Source of the DNA: Nocardia brasiliensis IFM 10847
GTDB lineage: Bacteria > Actinomycetota > Actinomycetes > Mycobacteriales > Mycobacteriaceae
Reading direction: 5' to 3'
Assembly (NCBI RefSeq): GCF_000710915.1
Contig: NZ_BAUA01000120.1
Location: forward strand, 1 to 54,261
Length of the DNA: 54,261 nucleotides
In this document: piece by piece, positions 1 through 7,855 of the stretch
Numbering within the stretch: position 1 is the first letter of the stretch
How the letters are laid out: each line of letters opens with the position of its first letter
Program-made: the position numbers and the translations under genes
The notes under the pieces: model-generated
The model's input: only the letters and a program-made list of their open reading frames with translations
The model's database searches: none
What the model was told of the DNA's origin: nothing

Positions 1-1
1 C

Positions 2-1528
2 GCGGCGCTGCCCCGAGCCGGGCGACGCGAATGGATCGGGCTCGGTGTACTCGCCCTGGCCTGTCTCGTCTACGCGATGGACCTCACGGTGCTGCACCTG
101 GCCGTGCCGATGATCAGCGCCGACCTGCACCCCACCAGCTCGCAGCTGCTGTGGATCATCGACATCTACGGCTTCATGGTGGCCGGGCTGCTGATCACGA
201 TGGGCACGCTCGGTGATCGCATCGGACGCCGCCGGTTACTGCTCGCCGGCGCGGCGGCCTTCGCGGCGGTCTCGGTGATCGCCGCCTTCGCGCCCACCGC
301 CGAGACCTTGATCCTGTGCCGGGCGCTGCTCGGCATCGCGGGCGCGACCCTGGCGCCGTCCACTTTGTCGTTGATCTTCAACATGTTTCGCGATATGCGG
401 CAGCGCTCGGTGGCGGTCGGCGTGTGGATCGGCGCGTTCTCCGCGGGCGGCGCAGTGGGCCCGCTGTTCGGCGGCGTGCTGCTCGAATACTTCTGGTGGG
501 GTTCGGTTTTCCTGCTCGCGGTGCCGGTGATGGCACTGCTGCTGGTGATCGGGCCGAAGGTGCTGCCGGAGTTTCGCGACGATGCCGCCGCCACACTCGA
601 TCCGGTGAGCGCGGCGCTGTGTGTCGCGACCATGATCGCGCTGGTGTTCGGCATGAAGAAGATCGCGCAGGACGGCGTCGGCGGCACCGCACTGCTCGCG
701 CTGGCGGCAGGCGTCGCGGCGGGAATCGTGTTCGTGCGCAGGCAGTTGCACCGGCCCGACCCGATGCTGGACCTGCGGCTGTTCCGCCTCGGCACGTTCC
801 GGATCGCGTTGCTGATCAACGTGGTCGGCATCTTCGTCGCGTTCGGCTACTTCCTGTTCGTCGCGCAGTACTTCCAGCTGGTGCTCGGGCTCTCCCCGCT
901 CGGCACCGGTATCGCGATGGCGCCCTCGGGCCTGGGCTTCATCGTCGGTTCCCAGCTCGCGCCGCGCATCGTGCGAATGGTGCGGCCCGCGTACGTGATC
1001 GGCGTCGGTATGGCCGCGACCGCGGTCGGCATGGTGCTGATGACGCAGCTCGCCGTGACAGGCGGCCTCTGGCTCGCCGTCGCGGCGTCGATCGTCAGCT
1101 CGCTCGGGATGGCGCCGGTGTTCGGCATCACCACCGAACTGATCGTCGGCTCCGCGCCGCCGGAGCAGGCCGGGGCAGCCTCGGGCGTGTCCGAGACCGG
1201 CGCGGAACTCGGCGGCGCACTGGGCATTTCGATCCTCGGCAGCATCAGCATCGCGCTGTACCGCGGCGATCTGGCCGAGACCTTGCCCGCCGGACTGCCC
1301 GCCGAAGCCGGCCACTCGGTGCGCGACACCCTGGGCGCCGCGGTGGAAACGAGCGCGGGGCTGCCCGGCGAACTCGGCGAGGCGGTGCTGCTCGCGGCGC
1401 GGGAGGCGTTCCTGCACGGCGTGCACGTCACGGCGGGGATCACCGCGGTCGCGGCCGTCGCCCTTGCGGTGATCGCGGTGCTGCGGCTGCGGCACGTCCC
1501 GGCGGGCGTGCTGAACGAAGAGCACTGA
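2..1528 (+). CDS. MFS drug/proton antiporter, DHA2-like (5' end outside window)
   Basis: Integral membrane exporter of the major facilitator superfamily, probably expelling hydrophobic drugs in exchange for protons. The open frame continues to the window edge (REWIGLGVLALA precedes the first internal ATG at 77), so the true start lies upstream; about 508 residues are visible. The loop after transmembrane helix 2 carries the MFS signature GDRIGRRR. The many hydrophobic segments, about 14 by eye, and the C-terminal half resemble the EmrB/QacA/SmvA group. The gene converges on a TetR gene whose stop is 22 bp away, a common exporter/regulator arrangement although the two are not divergent. The substrate cannot be told from sequence. 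Confidence 0.9.
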   Translation, partial: AALPRAGRREWIGLGVLALACLVYAMDLTVLHLAVPMISADLHPTSSQLLWIIDIYGFMVAGLLITMGTLGDRIGRRRLLLAGAAAFAAVSVIAAFAPTAETLILCRALLGIAGATLAPSTLSLIFNMFRDMRQRSVAVGVWIGAFSAGGAVGPLFGGVLLEYFWWGSVFLLAVPVMALLLVIGPKVLPEFRDDAAATLDPVSAALCVATMIALVFGMKKIAQDGVGGTALLALAAGVAAGIVFVRRQLHRPDPMLDLRLFRLGTFRIALLINVVGIFVAFGYFLFVAQYFQLVLGLSPLGTGIAMAPSGLGFIVGSQLAPRIVRMVRPAYVIGVGMAATAVGMVLMTQLAVTGGLWLAVAASIVSSLGMAPVFGITTELIVGSAPPEQAGAASGVSETGAELGGALGISILGSISIALYRGDLAETLPAGLPAEAGHSVRDTLGAAVETSAGLPGELGEAVLLAAREAFLHGVHVTAGITAVAAVALAVIAVLRLRHVPAGVLNEEH

Positions 1529-1549
1529 GCAGCAACGGGTTCCGGTTGG

Positions 1550-2134
1550 TCATTCGCCTCCGGTGCGGTCGCCCGCGATCGCCGTCAGGGCCTGCGCCAG
1601 CCGGTTCCCGTCCGGCAGTGCGCCGTTCGGTGCGATGACCCAGAGCACGCCGAGTCCCTGCGCCAGCACGAAATACAACTGGGCGATCGACTCGGCCTGC
1701 TCTTCGGTGAGGTTCGGGTGGGCCGTACGCAGCGCCGCGCCCATCTCGCGGTAGATCGTCGGCAGGCTCTCGGCGTAGAAATCCTTCGCCTCGCTCGACC
1801 GCGCGACCCGCACGATGTTCTCCATGCTGGCGACCATGCTGTCCCGGTTCTGCGCGAACACCTCGGGCATGCCGTTCCACAGCTGCGCGAATCCGGTGAG
1901 CAGCGCAACACCGCTGGTCTCGCGGATCATCGACTCCATGGTGTCGCCGATCGCCGTGCCGAGCGCGTCGGCGAGCGCCTCGGTGATCAACTGTTCCTTG
2001 GAACCGAAGTGGTAGCCGATCGCGGCCAGGCTCACGCCCGCGGCGGCCGCGATATCCCTGGCCGTGGTCTTGGCGACGCCGCGCTCGACGATGGCTTTGC
2101 GCGCACCCGCCAGCAGATCTTCCCGGTTTCCCAT
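1550..2134 (-). CDS. TetR family transcriptional regulator
   Basis: A 194-residue one-component repressor type. Residues 1-50 hold the TetR DNA-binding domain: an AxxAGVSLAAIGYHFGSKEQL helix-turn-helix preceded by TTARDIAAA. The rest is an all-helical ligand-binding domain with no recognisable ligand signature. It is divergent from the nucleoside hydrolase (99 bp apart) and convergent with the MFS gene, so either could be its target. No Shine-Dalgarno sequence precedes the ATG. A TAACCT hexamer ends six bases upstream, which suggests a leaderless transcript. Family assignment is firm; target and inducer are unknown. Confidence 0.9.
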   Translation of the reverse strand: MGNREDLLAGARKAIVERGVAKTTARDIAAAAGVSLAAIGYHFGSKEQLITEALADALGTAIGDTMESMIRETSGVALLTGFAQLWNGMPEVFAQNRDSMVASMENIVRVARSSEAKDFYAESLPTIYREMGAALRTAHPNLTEEQAESIAQLYFVLAQGLGVLWVIAPNGALPDGNRLAQALTAIAGDRTGGE

Positions 2135-2233
2135 CCGGCCAGGTTACAACGTGATCAGACATCTGTGCCAGACGCCTGTGCCACACCGGTCCCGGGCGGC
2201 GCGGGTGCGGCGCACCGCGGCTAGTCTCGTGGC
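2135..2233. promoter_or_regulatory. Divergent leaderless promoter region with repeats
   Basis: This 99-bp gap separates a TetR gene from the nucleoside hydrolase. On the minus strand TAACCT (2141-2146) lies six bases before the TetR ATG. On the plus strand TAGTCT (2222-2227) lies six bases before the hydrolase GTG. Between them are a direct repeat CTGTGCCA (2163-2170 and 2176-2183, 13-bp period) and an inverted repeat GGTGCG-G-CGCACC (2204-2216) just upstream of the second -10. These repeats are candidate TetR operators. The promoter reading is inference from spacing. Confidence 0.5.
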
Positions 2234-3295
2234 GTGCGGCAGAAGATCATCATGGACGTCGATACCGGGGTCGACGATTCCCTCGCGCTGCTCTACCTGC
2301 TCGCCTCCCCCGAGGCGCAGATCATCGGCATCGCGTCGACCGCGGGCAACGTGCCCGCGCCGCAGGTCGCGGCGAACAACCTCGCCTGGCTCGACGTGTG
2401 CGGCGCACCCGAGATCGAGGTCGCGCTGGGTGCGCTCGCACCGCTCGCGGTCCCGCTGCGCACCACCGAGGACACCCACGGCCCGCAAGGTGTCGGCTAT
2501 GCCGAACTGCCCGTGTCGAATCGCGCGCTGTCGCCGCGCAGCGCCGCGCAGATGTGGGTCGATCTGGTGCGCGCCCACCCCGGCGAGATCGTCGGGCTGT
2601 GCACCGGACCGCTCACCAACCTGGCGCTCGCGCTGCGGTTGGAGCCCGGCCTGCCGACCTTGCTGCACCGCCTGGTGATCATGGGCGGCGCGTTCAATCA
2701 CCCCGGCAACACCACGCCGACCAACGAATGGAACGTGCACGTCGACCCCGAGGCCGCCAAGGAGGTGTTCGACGCGTTCTCCGCCGCCCCCGCCGACCGC
2801 AGGCCGATCGTGTGCGCGCTGGACATCACCGAAACCATCGAGATGCGCCCGAAGCATCTGGCGTTGCTCGCCGAACGGGCGGGCAGCCTTCCGGTCGAAA
2901 CGGTGTCACCGGCCGATCCGGTCGAGACCAGGTCGGCGGCGAGCAATCCGATCGTCCGGCACGTCACCGACGCGGTGCGGTTCTACTTCGACTTCCACCA
3001 GCTCTACGACCTCGGCTATCTCGCGCACATGCACGATCCGTTCGCGGCGGCGGTCGCGCTCGACCCCGCCTCGGCCCTCACCCGGCCCGCGACCGTCGAC
3101 GTCGAGCTGGCCGGAACGCTGACCCGCGCGACGACGGTGGCCGACTGGGCGGGCATGTGGGGCCGCAAACCCAACGCGGACATCGTGATCGGCACCGACC
3201 AGGACTTGTTCTTCGATCGCCTGATCAGCCGGATCGGCGATTTCGCGCGGGCCGTGCACCCGCCCGCGCCCGAACAGCGACAGGAGCGACTGTGA
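2234..3295 (+). CDS. Inosine/uridine-preferring nucleoside hydrolase family protein
   Basis: Predicted cytoplasmic N-ribohydrolase that splits nucleosides into base and ribose for salvage (353 residues, normal for the family). The N-terminus has the calcium-binding DxDxxxDD signature (DVDTGVDD, aspartates near residues 8, 10, 14 and 15), and a later HDPFAAA segment matches the conserved C-terminal metal-ligand region. The GTG start is supported by a TAGTCT hexamer six bases upstream and no Shine-Dalgarno sequence, so translation is probably leaderless. Its TGA overlaps the GTG of the next gene, so the two are translationally coupled. Substrate preference cannot be read from the sequence. Confidence 0.9.
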   Translation: MRQKIIMDVDTGVDDSLALLYLLASPEAQIIGIASTAGNVPAPQVAANNLAWLDVCGAPEIEVALGALAPLAVPLRTTEDTHGPQGVGYAELPVSNRALSPRSAAQMWVDLVRAHPGEIVGLCTGPLTNLALALRLEPGLPTLLHRLVIMGGAFNHPGNTTPTNEWNVHVDPEAAKEVFDAFSAAPADRRPIVCALDITETIEMRPKHLALLAERAGSLPVETVSPADPVETRSAASNPIVRHVTDAVRFYFDFHQLYDLGYLAHMHDPFAAAVALDPASALTRPATVDVELAGTLTRATTVADWAGMWGRKPNADIVIGTDQDLFFDRLISRIGDFARAVHPPAPEQRQERL

Positions 3296-4179
3296 GCGGC
3301 GACCAGGACGACACCGCATATCTCGCCGAGTTCCGCGCCCGCCTCGGCCTGCCCGGGATCATCGACGTGCACACCCATTTCATGCCCGAACCGGTGATGC
3401 AGAAGGTGTGGGCCTACTTCGACGCCGCCGGTCCGCTCACCGCCCGGGCCTGGCCCATCGCCTACCGCGACGACGAGCAGGTGCGGTTGAAGACGTTGCG
3501 CGGCTTCGGTGTGCGCGCGTTCAGCTCGTTGGTCTACCCGCACAAGCCGGAGATGGCGGCCTGGCTCAACGAGTGGACCGCCGAATTCGCCGAGCGCACA
3601 CCGGATTGCCTGCACACCGCCACGTTCTACCCGGAGCCCGGCGCCGAGGTCTACGTGCGCACGGCACTGGCACGTGGTGCGCGACTGTTCAAAGTGCACA
3701 TCCAGGTCGGCCGCTTCCATCCAGGCGATTCCTTGCTCGATCCGGTGTGGGCATTGCTGCAAGAGTCCGCGACGCCGGTACTGATCCATTGCGGATCCGG
3801 GCCTGTCCCGGGCGAATTCACCGGGCCCGCGCCCATTGCCGCACTGCTGCGCCGCTTTCCGCGACTGCGGCTCATCGTCGCGCACATGGGCGCACCGGAG
3901 TACACCGAATTCTTCGATCTGGCCGAGGAATACCCGCAGCTCCGGTTGGACACGACCATGACTTTCACCGACTTCTTCGAAGAAGTGGATCCGTTTCCCG
4001 CCGCCGAGCGCGGCCGGATGCAGGCTCTCGGCGACCGTATTCTTTTCGGCAGCGATTTCCCGAACATTCCCTACACCTACGACCACGCCGTGTACGCGCT
4101 GGAACGACTGGATATGGGCGATGATTGGCTGCGCCGGGTCTGCTACCACAATGCCGCGGAGCTGTTCGATCTCGAATAG
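3292..4179 (+). CDS. Amidohydrolase family protein (ACMSD-like TIM barrel)
   Basis: Metal-dependent hydrolase or decarboxylase of the Amidohydro_2 group, 295 residues. DVHTHF near residues 25-30 gives the first two metal-binding histidines. Later LIHCGSG and VAHMG give further histidines, and GSDFPN near the C-terminus supplies the conserved aspartate. The GTG start is chosen because it overlaps the upstream stop (GTGA) and the recognisable domain begins within 20 residues. Coupling to a nucleoside hydrolase suggests a role in nucleoside or base catabolism, but the substrate is not identified. The frame is open far upstream of 3292; that part is out of phase with the real upstream gene and is not coding. 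Confidence 0.85.
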   Translation: MSGDQDDTAYLAEFRARLGLPGIIDVHTHFMPEPVMQKVWAYFDAAGPLTARAWPIAYRDDEQVRLKTLRGFGVRAFSSLVYPHKPEMAAWLNEWTAEFAERTPDCLHTATFYPEPGAEVYVRTALARGARLFKVHIQVGRFHPGDSLLDPVWALLQESATPVLIHCGSGPVPGEFTGPAPIAALLRRFPRLRLIVAHMGAPEYTEFFDLAEEYPQLRLDTTMTFTDFFEEVDPFPAAERGRMQALGDRILFGSDFPNIPYTYDHAVYALERLDMGDDWLRRVCYHNAAELFDLE

Positions 4180-4182
4180 CGG

Positions 4183-4824
4183 TCAGACGGCGGAGACGGT
4201 GAACCGGGCACGCCGGTGTGCGGGACGTTCCGCCTCGTCGAGCAGAGCGACCGCGAAGTCCTCCATCGAAATGGTCGACACGCCATCGGCGCGGGCGATC
4301 AGCTCGTCTGCGCCGAGCCGATAGACGCCGGTGCGCTCCCCCGGCACGAGTTCCGCGGGCGGGCTCAGATAGGTCCAGTCCGCTACCTCTTCGGCGCACA
4401 CCAGCATGAACTGCTCGGCGCAGGCCTGCGCGATCGGTCGCAATTCGGCTGGGAAATCCGGGGTTTCGTGCAGCGTGACACCATCGGCGCCGGGGACGCG
4501 CAGCGTCGAGGCGCCCCCGACCACGAGGAGCCGGACGCCGACGTGCGCCAGCGCTGTCAACAGCACCGAGGTGAGCGCGGGCAACTCGTGCTCCTGCCCC
4601 GCCGGCGGGCGGGTCGCGGTGATCACCAGATCCCTTCCGGCGCTGAGCGATACGACGTCGTCCGGGTTGCTCGCGTCACCCACCCGCACCTCGGCCGCCG
4701 CAGGCACGGCGGCCGCCTTCGCGGGGTCGCGGACGACCGCGAGCACCTCATGGCCTCTGGTCAAAGCCTCGGCCACCACCCGGCTGCCGACGTCACCGGT
4801 CGCGCCGAACACCGTGATGCGCAT
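4183..4824 (-). CDS. NAD(P)-binding NmrA/SDR-like oxidoreductase
   Basis: A 213-residue Rossmann-fold protein. The N-terminal ITVFGATGDVGSRV is the glycine-rich dinucleotide motif (GATGxxG) of the atypical SDR/NmrA family, followed by an acidic/basic turn (VVRDPAK) suggesting NADP(H). No SDR YxxxK is obvious, as in many NAD(P)H-binding PF13460 proteins. It ends 4 bp from the convergent amidohydrolase gene. It is divergent from a MarR regulator with a long perfect palindrome between them, so it is very likely the regulator's target. Such gene pairs often respond to electrophiles or quinones; the substrate here is unknown. Confidence 0.85.
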   Translation of the reverse strand: MRITVFGATGDVGSRVVAEALTRGHEVLAVVRDPAKAAAVPAAAEVRVGDASNPDDVVSLSAGRDLVITATRPPAGQEHELPALTSVLLTALAHVGVRLLVVGGASTLRVPGADGVTLHETPDFPAELRPIAQACAEQFMLVCAEEVADWTYLSPPAELVPGERTGVYRLGADELIARADGVSTISMEDFAVALLDEAERPAHRRARFTVSAV

Positions 4825-4841
4825 GATCCCTCCTCCACTCG

Positions 4842-4883
4842 GATTACTTAGCTCTAAGCAATCTAGCTTAGAGCTAAGTAATC
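4842..4883. promoter_or_regulatory. Probable MarR operator: perfect 17-bp inverted repeat with nested dyads
   Basis: Left arm 4842-4858 (GATTACTTAGCTCTAAG) and right arm 4867-4883 are exact reverse complements separated by the 8 bases CAATCTAG. Each arm also contains its own near-palindrome CTTAG-N2-CTAAG (4847-4858 and 4867-4878), so two operator half-dyads lie 20 bp centre to centre, on one face of the helix. The element sits between the divergent oxidoreductase start (4824) and the MarR GTG (4931), in DNA much richer in A+T than its surroundings. The sequence is direct; the operator role is inferred from position. Confidence 0.75.
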
Positions 4884-4918
4884 GGAGCTATGAAGTATCT
4901 CACCGCTGAGGTATTCGC

Positions 4919-4924
4919 TAGAGT
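4919..4924 (+). promoter_or_regulatory. -10 hexamer of leaderless marR-type gene
   Basis: TAGAGT lies exactly six bases before the GTG at 4931. No purine-rich ribosome binding site is present, so transcription probably starts at the start codon itself. Assignment rests on spacing only. Confidence 0.5.
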
Positions 4925-4930
4925 GCGAGA

Positions 4931-5425
4931 GTGACCGATCACGTCGACCGAGTGCTCGCGCAGTGGCAGGCTCAGCGTCCCGACCTGGACGTATCCCCCA
5001 TGTCCGTGTTCGGGCGACTGTCCAGGCTGACCCAGCTCACCGGCGTCGAACTGCGCCGGACCTTCGCCACCCACGACCTGGACCCGGCATCGTTCGATGT
5101 CCTGGCCACCTTGCGCCGCAGCGAGCCGCCGCACACCCTGACCCCTACCGAGCTGATGCACTCCGCCATGGTCACCTCCGGTGCCATCACCCAGCGCCTC
5201 GACCGGCTCGAGGAACGCGGCCTGGTCCGCCGCTCCCGCAACGAGTCCGACGGCCGCGGCGTCCACGTCACCCTCACCGCCGCCGGCCACACTCTCATCG
5301 ACGCAGCACTCCCTGACCACATCGCCACCGAAGAACGCCTGCTTGCACCCCTTTCCGCCGCACAGCGCGACCAGCTGGCCACCACCTTGCGCGTCCTTCT
5401 CGAATCCCTGGGCGACGCAAGCTGA
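4931..5425 (+). CDS. MarR family transcriptional regulator
   Basis: A 164-residue winged-helix regulator. The DNA-binding core spans roughly residues 55-110: an LTPTELMHSAMVTSGAITQ recognition region, then RLDRLEERGLVRRSRNESD, the conserved MarR wing with its DxRG-type motif (DGRG). Flanking helices would form the dimer interface. It probably represses itself and the divergent NAD(P)-binding oxidoreductase through the palindrome at 4842-4883. The GTG start fits the leaderless -10 hexamer at 4919 and a domain of normal length. The ligand is unknown. Confidence 0.92.
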   Translation: MTDHVDRVLAQWQAQRPDLDVSPMSVFGRLSRLTQLTGVELRRTFATHDLDPASFDVLATLRRSEPPHTLTPTELMHSAMVTSGAITQRLDRLEERGLVRRSRNESDGRGVHVTLTAAGHTLIDAALPDHIATEERLLAPLSAAQRDQLATTLRVLLESLGDAS

Positions 5426-5438
5426 TTCGCCCGCCGGG

Positions 5439-5470
5439 TGTCGAGCAGTGCGCGGACGCACTGCTCGACC
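5439..5470. terminator. Bidirectional terminator hairpin
   Basis: A perfect 14-bp stem with tetraloop CGGA (arms 5439-5452 and 5457-5470, core GTCGAGCAGTGCG) lies in the 53-bp gap between the convergent MarR and ATC-hydrolase-like genes. No T-tract follows, as is usual for actinobacterial intrinsic terminators. Confidence 0.8.
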
Positions 5471-5478
5471 TCGATCGA

Positions 5479-6150
5479 TCAGCCCTCGATGCGATCCCAA
5501 TGGAACGGGCAATGCGTGCCGCCCAGGCCGAGAGTGGTCGCCCGCTCGAAGGTGAATCCGTGCCGTTCGGGGTCCATCGCGACGATCCAGTTGGTGTCGA
5601 ACGCACACATCACCGGCGTCAACTCCGGTACCGAATGCGCTGTCAGCACATCGTGATAGAAGCAACGGGCGACATCGACGTGATAGCTCCGCTCGTCGTC
5701 CACCGTGCGTACGAAGGTGAAACCAGCACCGAAGGAATGCTTTTCACGCGCCTTCGAGGCGGCGACGATCGTCGCGAACGGATCGCCGGTCTCGAGCATC
5801 GCCCGAGTGCTTTCGCCGACAGCCACACTGAGCGGTTCGACGAACGCCGCCCGCACCGCCGCCAGCGCCGATTCCCGGCCGAGCCGCGGCACCAGTGCGC
5901 GATACGCGACCACGAGCGCAAGGGTCATGTGCAGGTTGTAGCGGGCGGGTTCATCGACGATGCGATGCGCGTCCGCCGCCACCAACTCGGCGATGTTGCC
6001 GCGCATGCCCTCGAAAAACCCGTCGGGTAGATCCTCTGTCCGGAGGTGCATGGCGAGGTGTGCGAAGAATCCCTCGACAACGGCAATCGAATCGGCTTCC
6101 GCGCCAGGCACATACGCGTCGTCGCCGAGGTCGGAACGGTCGGTGGTCAT
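5479..6150 (-). CDS. L-2-amino-thiazoline-4-carboxylate hydrolase-like protein
   Basis: A 223-residue protein that I place in the ATC hydrolase family (PF14196) from its overall layout: a helical N-terminal half, then the ARCFYHDVL segment and the closing CAFDTNWIVAM...LGLGGTHCPFHW block with its conserved cysteine near the C-terminus. The founder acts on cyclised cysteine derivatives, but most bacterial members are uncharacterised. The ATG at 6150 (MTTDRSD) is preferred over one 36 bp upstream because AAAGGAC lies 5-6 bases before it. The gene converges on the MarR gene. Family call moderate; reaction not established. Confidence 0.7.
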   Translation of the reverse strand: MTTDRSDLGDDAYVPGAEADSIAVVEGFFAHLAMHLRTEDLPDGFFEGMRGNIAELVAADAHRIVDEPARYNLHMTLALVVAYRALVPRLGRESALAAVRAAFVEPLSVAVGESTRAMLETGDPFATIVAASKAREKHSFGAGFTFVRTVDDERSYHVDVARCFYHDVLTAHSVPELTPVMCAFDTNWIVAMDPERHGFTFERATTLGLGGTHCPFHWDRIEG

Positions 6151-6212
6151 ACTGTGTCCTTTCGAGACGTCGCCGGCCTCGAACACAGCCCACCACGAAA
6201 CAGTGAGCGCGC

Positions 6213-6234
6213 CGTGCTCGCACCGACGAGCACG
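6213..6234. repeat. 8-bp inverted repeat upstream of ATC-hydrolase-like gene
   Basis: CGTGCTCG (6213-6220) and CGAGCACG (6227-6234) form a perfect hairpin with a six-base loop, about 65 bp upstream of the gene starting at 6150. It could be an operator or a terminator for the decayed region beyond; nothing else in 6151-6355 looks coding. Confidence 0.4.
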
Positions 6235-6355
6235 CCAACACGCTCCACCGACCTACCAGGCGTTGACGACAAGTGGATGGCCCTCACAATCGAGGCACCA
6301 GCCGAGCCCGACATCACGCCGACTCGGCCCCCGCAGTCTCCCACGCCGACCCACC

Positions 6356-6775
6356 CTGTTCAATACCCCAGCCACCGAGCATATTCGGACGAGCGCCCCG
6401 GGGTTCGCGCAGCATCGACAAAGGATGGTGCTCGATTGGTTTCGTCCGACGCGACAAGCCGACCAGTGGCTCAGCGTGATCACCCTCGGCGAACTACGCC
6501 GCGGCGTCACCCTGTTGCGCCGTCGCGGCGACAATCCACGCGCCGACAGATTGGACGCCGCCATCTCCGATATCGAATCCCGCTACAGCGACTGCATTCT
6601 CCCCGTCACCGCCGACGTCGCCCGCACTTGGTCCCGCCTCAGCGCCCCCTCGATCGACATGGCCGACGGCCTCATCGCCGCCACCGCCCTGACCCACGGC
6701 CTCGCCGTAGTAACACGCAACATCGAAGATTTCGAAGACACTGCGGCACTCATCGTCAACCCGTTCGCAATACGC
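6356..6775 (+). pseudogene. VapC-like PIN-domain toxin remnant
   Basis: Conceptual translation from about 6356 matches a VapC toxin core: a WLSVITLGELRRGVTLL segment (second acidic residue), DMADGLIAATALTHGLAVVTRN (third acidic region) and a closing IVNPF. The first acidic motif, normally LLDTNxxS at the N-terminus, reads LFNTPATEH, so the catalytic aspartate and following asparagine are lost. There is no start codon with a ribosome binding site before it. The first ATG in frame (6425) would cut off that region. The frame has no stop at the usual end and runs into the antisense of meaB. No VapB antitoxin is visible upstream. I therefore read it as a decayed, inactive toxin gene. Confidence 0.7.
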
Positions 6776-7855
6776 TCAGCGGGTGTCGAAGGCGCGCAGG
6801 AGTTGTTCGGCGGCCAGGGCGGCGGTGAGGGTTCCTTCGCGGACCTGGGATTCGACTTGGGTCCGGATGGCTTTCACGTGGGGGTTGTCGGCTAGGCGGC
6901 GCAGGAGTTGGTCGTGGACCATGGTCCAGGTCCAGTCGATCTGCTGGCGGCGGCGCTTTTCATCGAATTCGCCTGCGTCGGTGAGGACGCGGCGGTGCTG
7001 CAGGACGGTGTCCCAGAACTTGTCCAGCCCAACGCCTTCCAGGCCGCTCATGGTGAGTACCGGTGGGCGCCACAGCGCGTCGTGCGGGTGAATGAGGCGC
7101 AGTGCGCCGGTCAGTTCGCGGGCGGCGGCCTTCGCCTCCATCTCGTGTTTGCCGTCGGCCTTGTTCACCGCCACCAGATCGGCCAGCTCCAGCACACCTT
7201 TTTTGATGCCCTGCAACTGATCTCCGGTGCGGGCCAGGGTGAGAAAGCAGAACACGTCGACCATGTTGGCGACGGTCACCTCGGACTGGCCGACGCCGAC
7301 GGTCTCGACCAGGATGACGTCGTAACCGGCGGCCTCGAGCAGCACGATGGTCTCGCGGGTCGCCTTCGCCACGCCACCGAGCGTGCCCGCGGTGGGCGAG
7401 GGACGGATATAGGCGTTGCGCTCCACCGACAATCGCGCCATCCGGGTTTTGTCACCGAGGATGGAGCCGCCGGTGCGGGTCGAGGACGGATCGACCGCGA
7501 GCACCGCGACGCGGTGCCCCTTGCCGATCAGGTCCATGCCGAGCGCGTCGATGAAGGTCGACTTGCCGACGCCCGGAACGCCGGTGATACCAACCCGATT
7601 CGACACGTTCGCGGTCGCCGAACTGTGCGTGTCCGGCGTCAGCCGCAGCAGCAGCTGCTGGGCGAGGTCGCGGTGATCCGAACGGGTCGATTCGACCAGG
7701 GTGATCGCCCGCGCCAGCGCGGCCCGCTCGCCGGCCCGGATCGACTTCGCCAGCGCGTCGACATCTATCGCCCGGCCGCGCGACGGGCGGCGACCTTCGG
7801 GGGGCGTGCCCGCCCGAAGGTCACCAGCGGTCGCGGGAGTGTCCCGACCGGTCAT
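6776..7855 (-). CDS. meaB: Methylmalonyl-CoA mutase-associated GTPase MeaB
   Basis: G3E-type GTPase (359 residues) that chaperones methylmalonyl-CoA mutase, gating adenosylcobalamin loading and protecting the enzyme from inactivation. The Walker A motif GVPGVGKST is at about residues 92-100, followed by VDPSS, VETVGVGQSE and a VNKADG guanine-specificity motif, all characteristic of MeaB/ArgK. The long N-terminal arm (about 80 residues) and helical C-terminus are as expected for the dimeric family. Its ATG overlaps the mutB stop as ATGA, so it is translationally coupled as the last gene of mutA-mutB-meaB. Its 3' end abuts the VapC remnant on the other strand. Confidence 0.95.
   Translation of the reverse strand: MTGRDTPATAGDLRAGTPPEGRRPSRGRAIDVDALAKSIRAGERAALARAITLVESTRSDHRDLAQQLLLRLTPDTHSSATANVSNRVGITGVPGVGKSTFIDALGMDLIGKGHRVAVLAVDPSSTRTGGSILGDKTRMARLSVERNAYIRPSPTAGTLGGVAKATRETIVLLEAAGYDVILVETVGVGQSEVTVANMVDVFCFLTLARTGDQLQGIKKGVLELADLVAVNKADGKHEMEAKAAARELTGALRLIHPHDALWRPPVLTMSGLEGVGLDKFWDTVLQHRRVLTDAGEFDEKRRRQQIDWTWTMVHDQLLRRLADNPHVKAIRTQVESQVREGTLTAALAAEQLLRAFDTR

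Noticed and set aside
236..1525. Long minus-strand open frame antisense to the MFS gene.
   Set aside because: High-GC shadow of the real gene: Arg/His/Gln/Asp-rich translation with no domain. Similar long antisense frames over mutB, mutA, the BVMO, the PLC and hrpB were rejected for the same reason.
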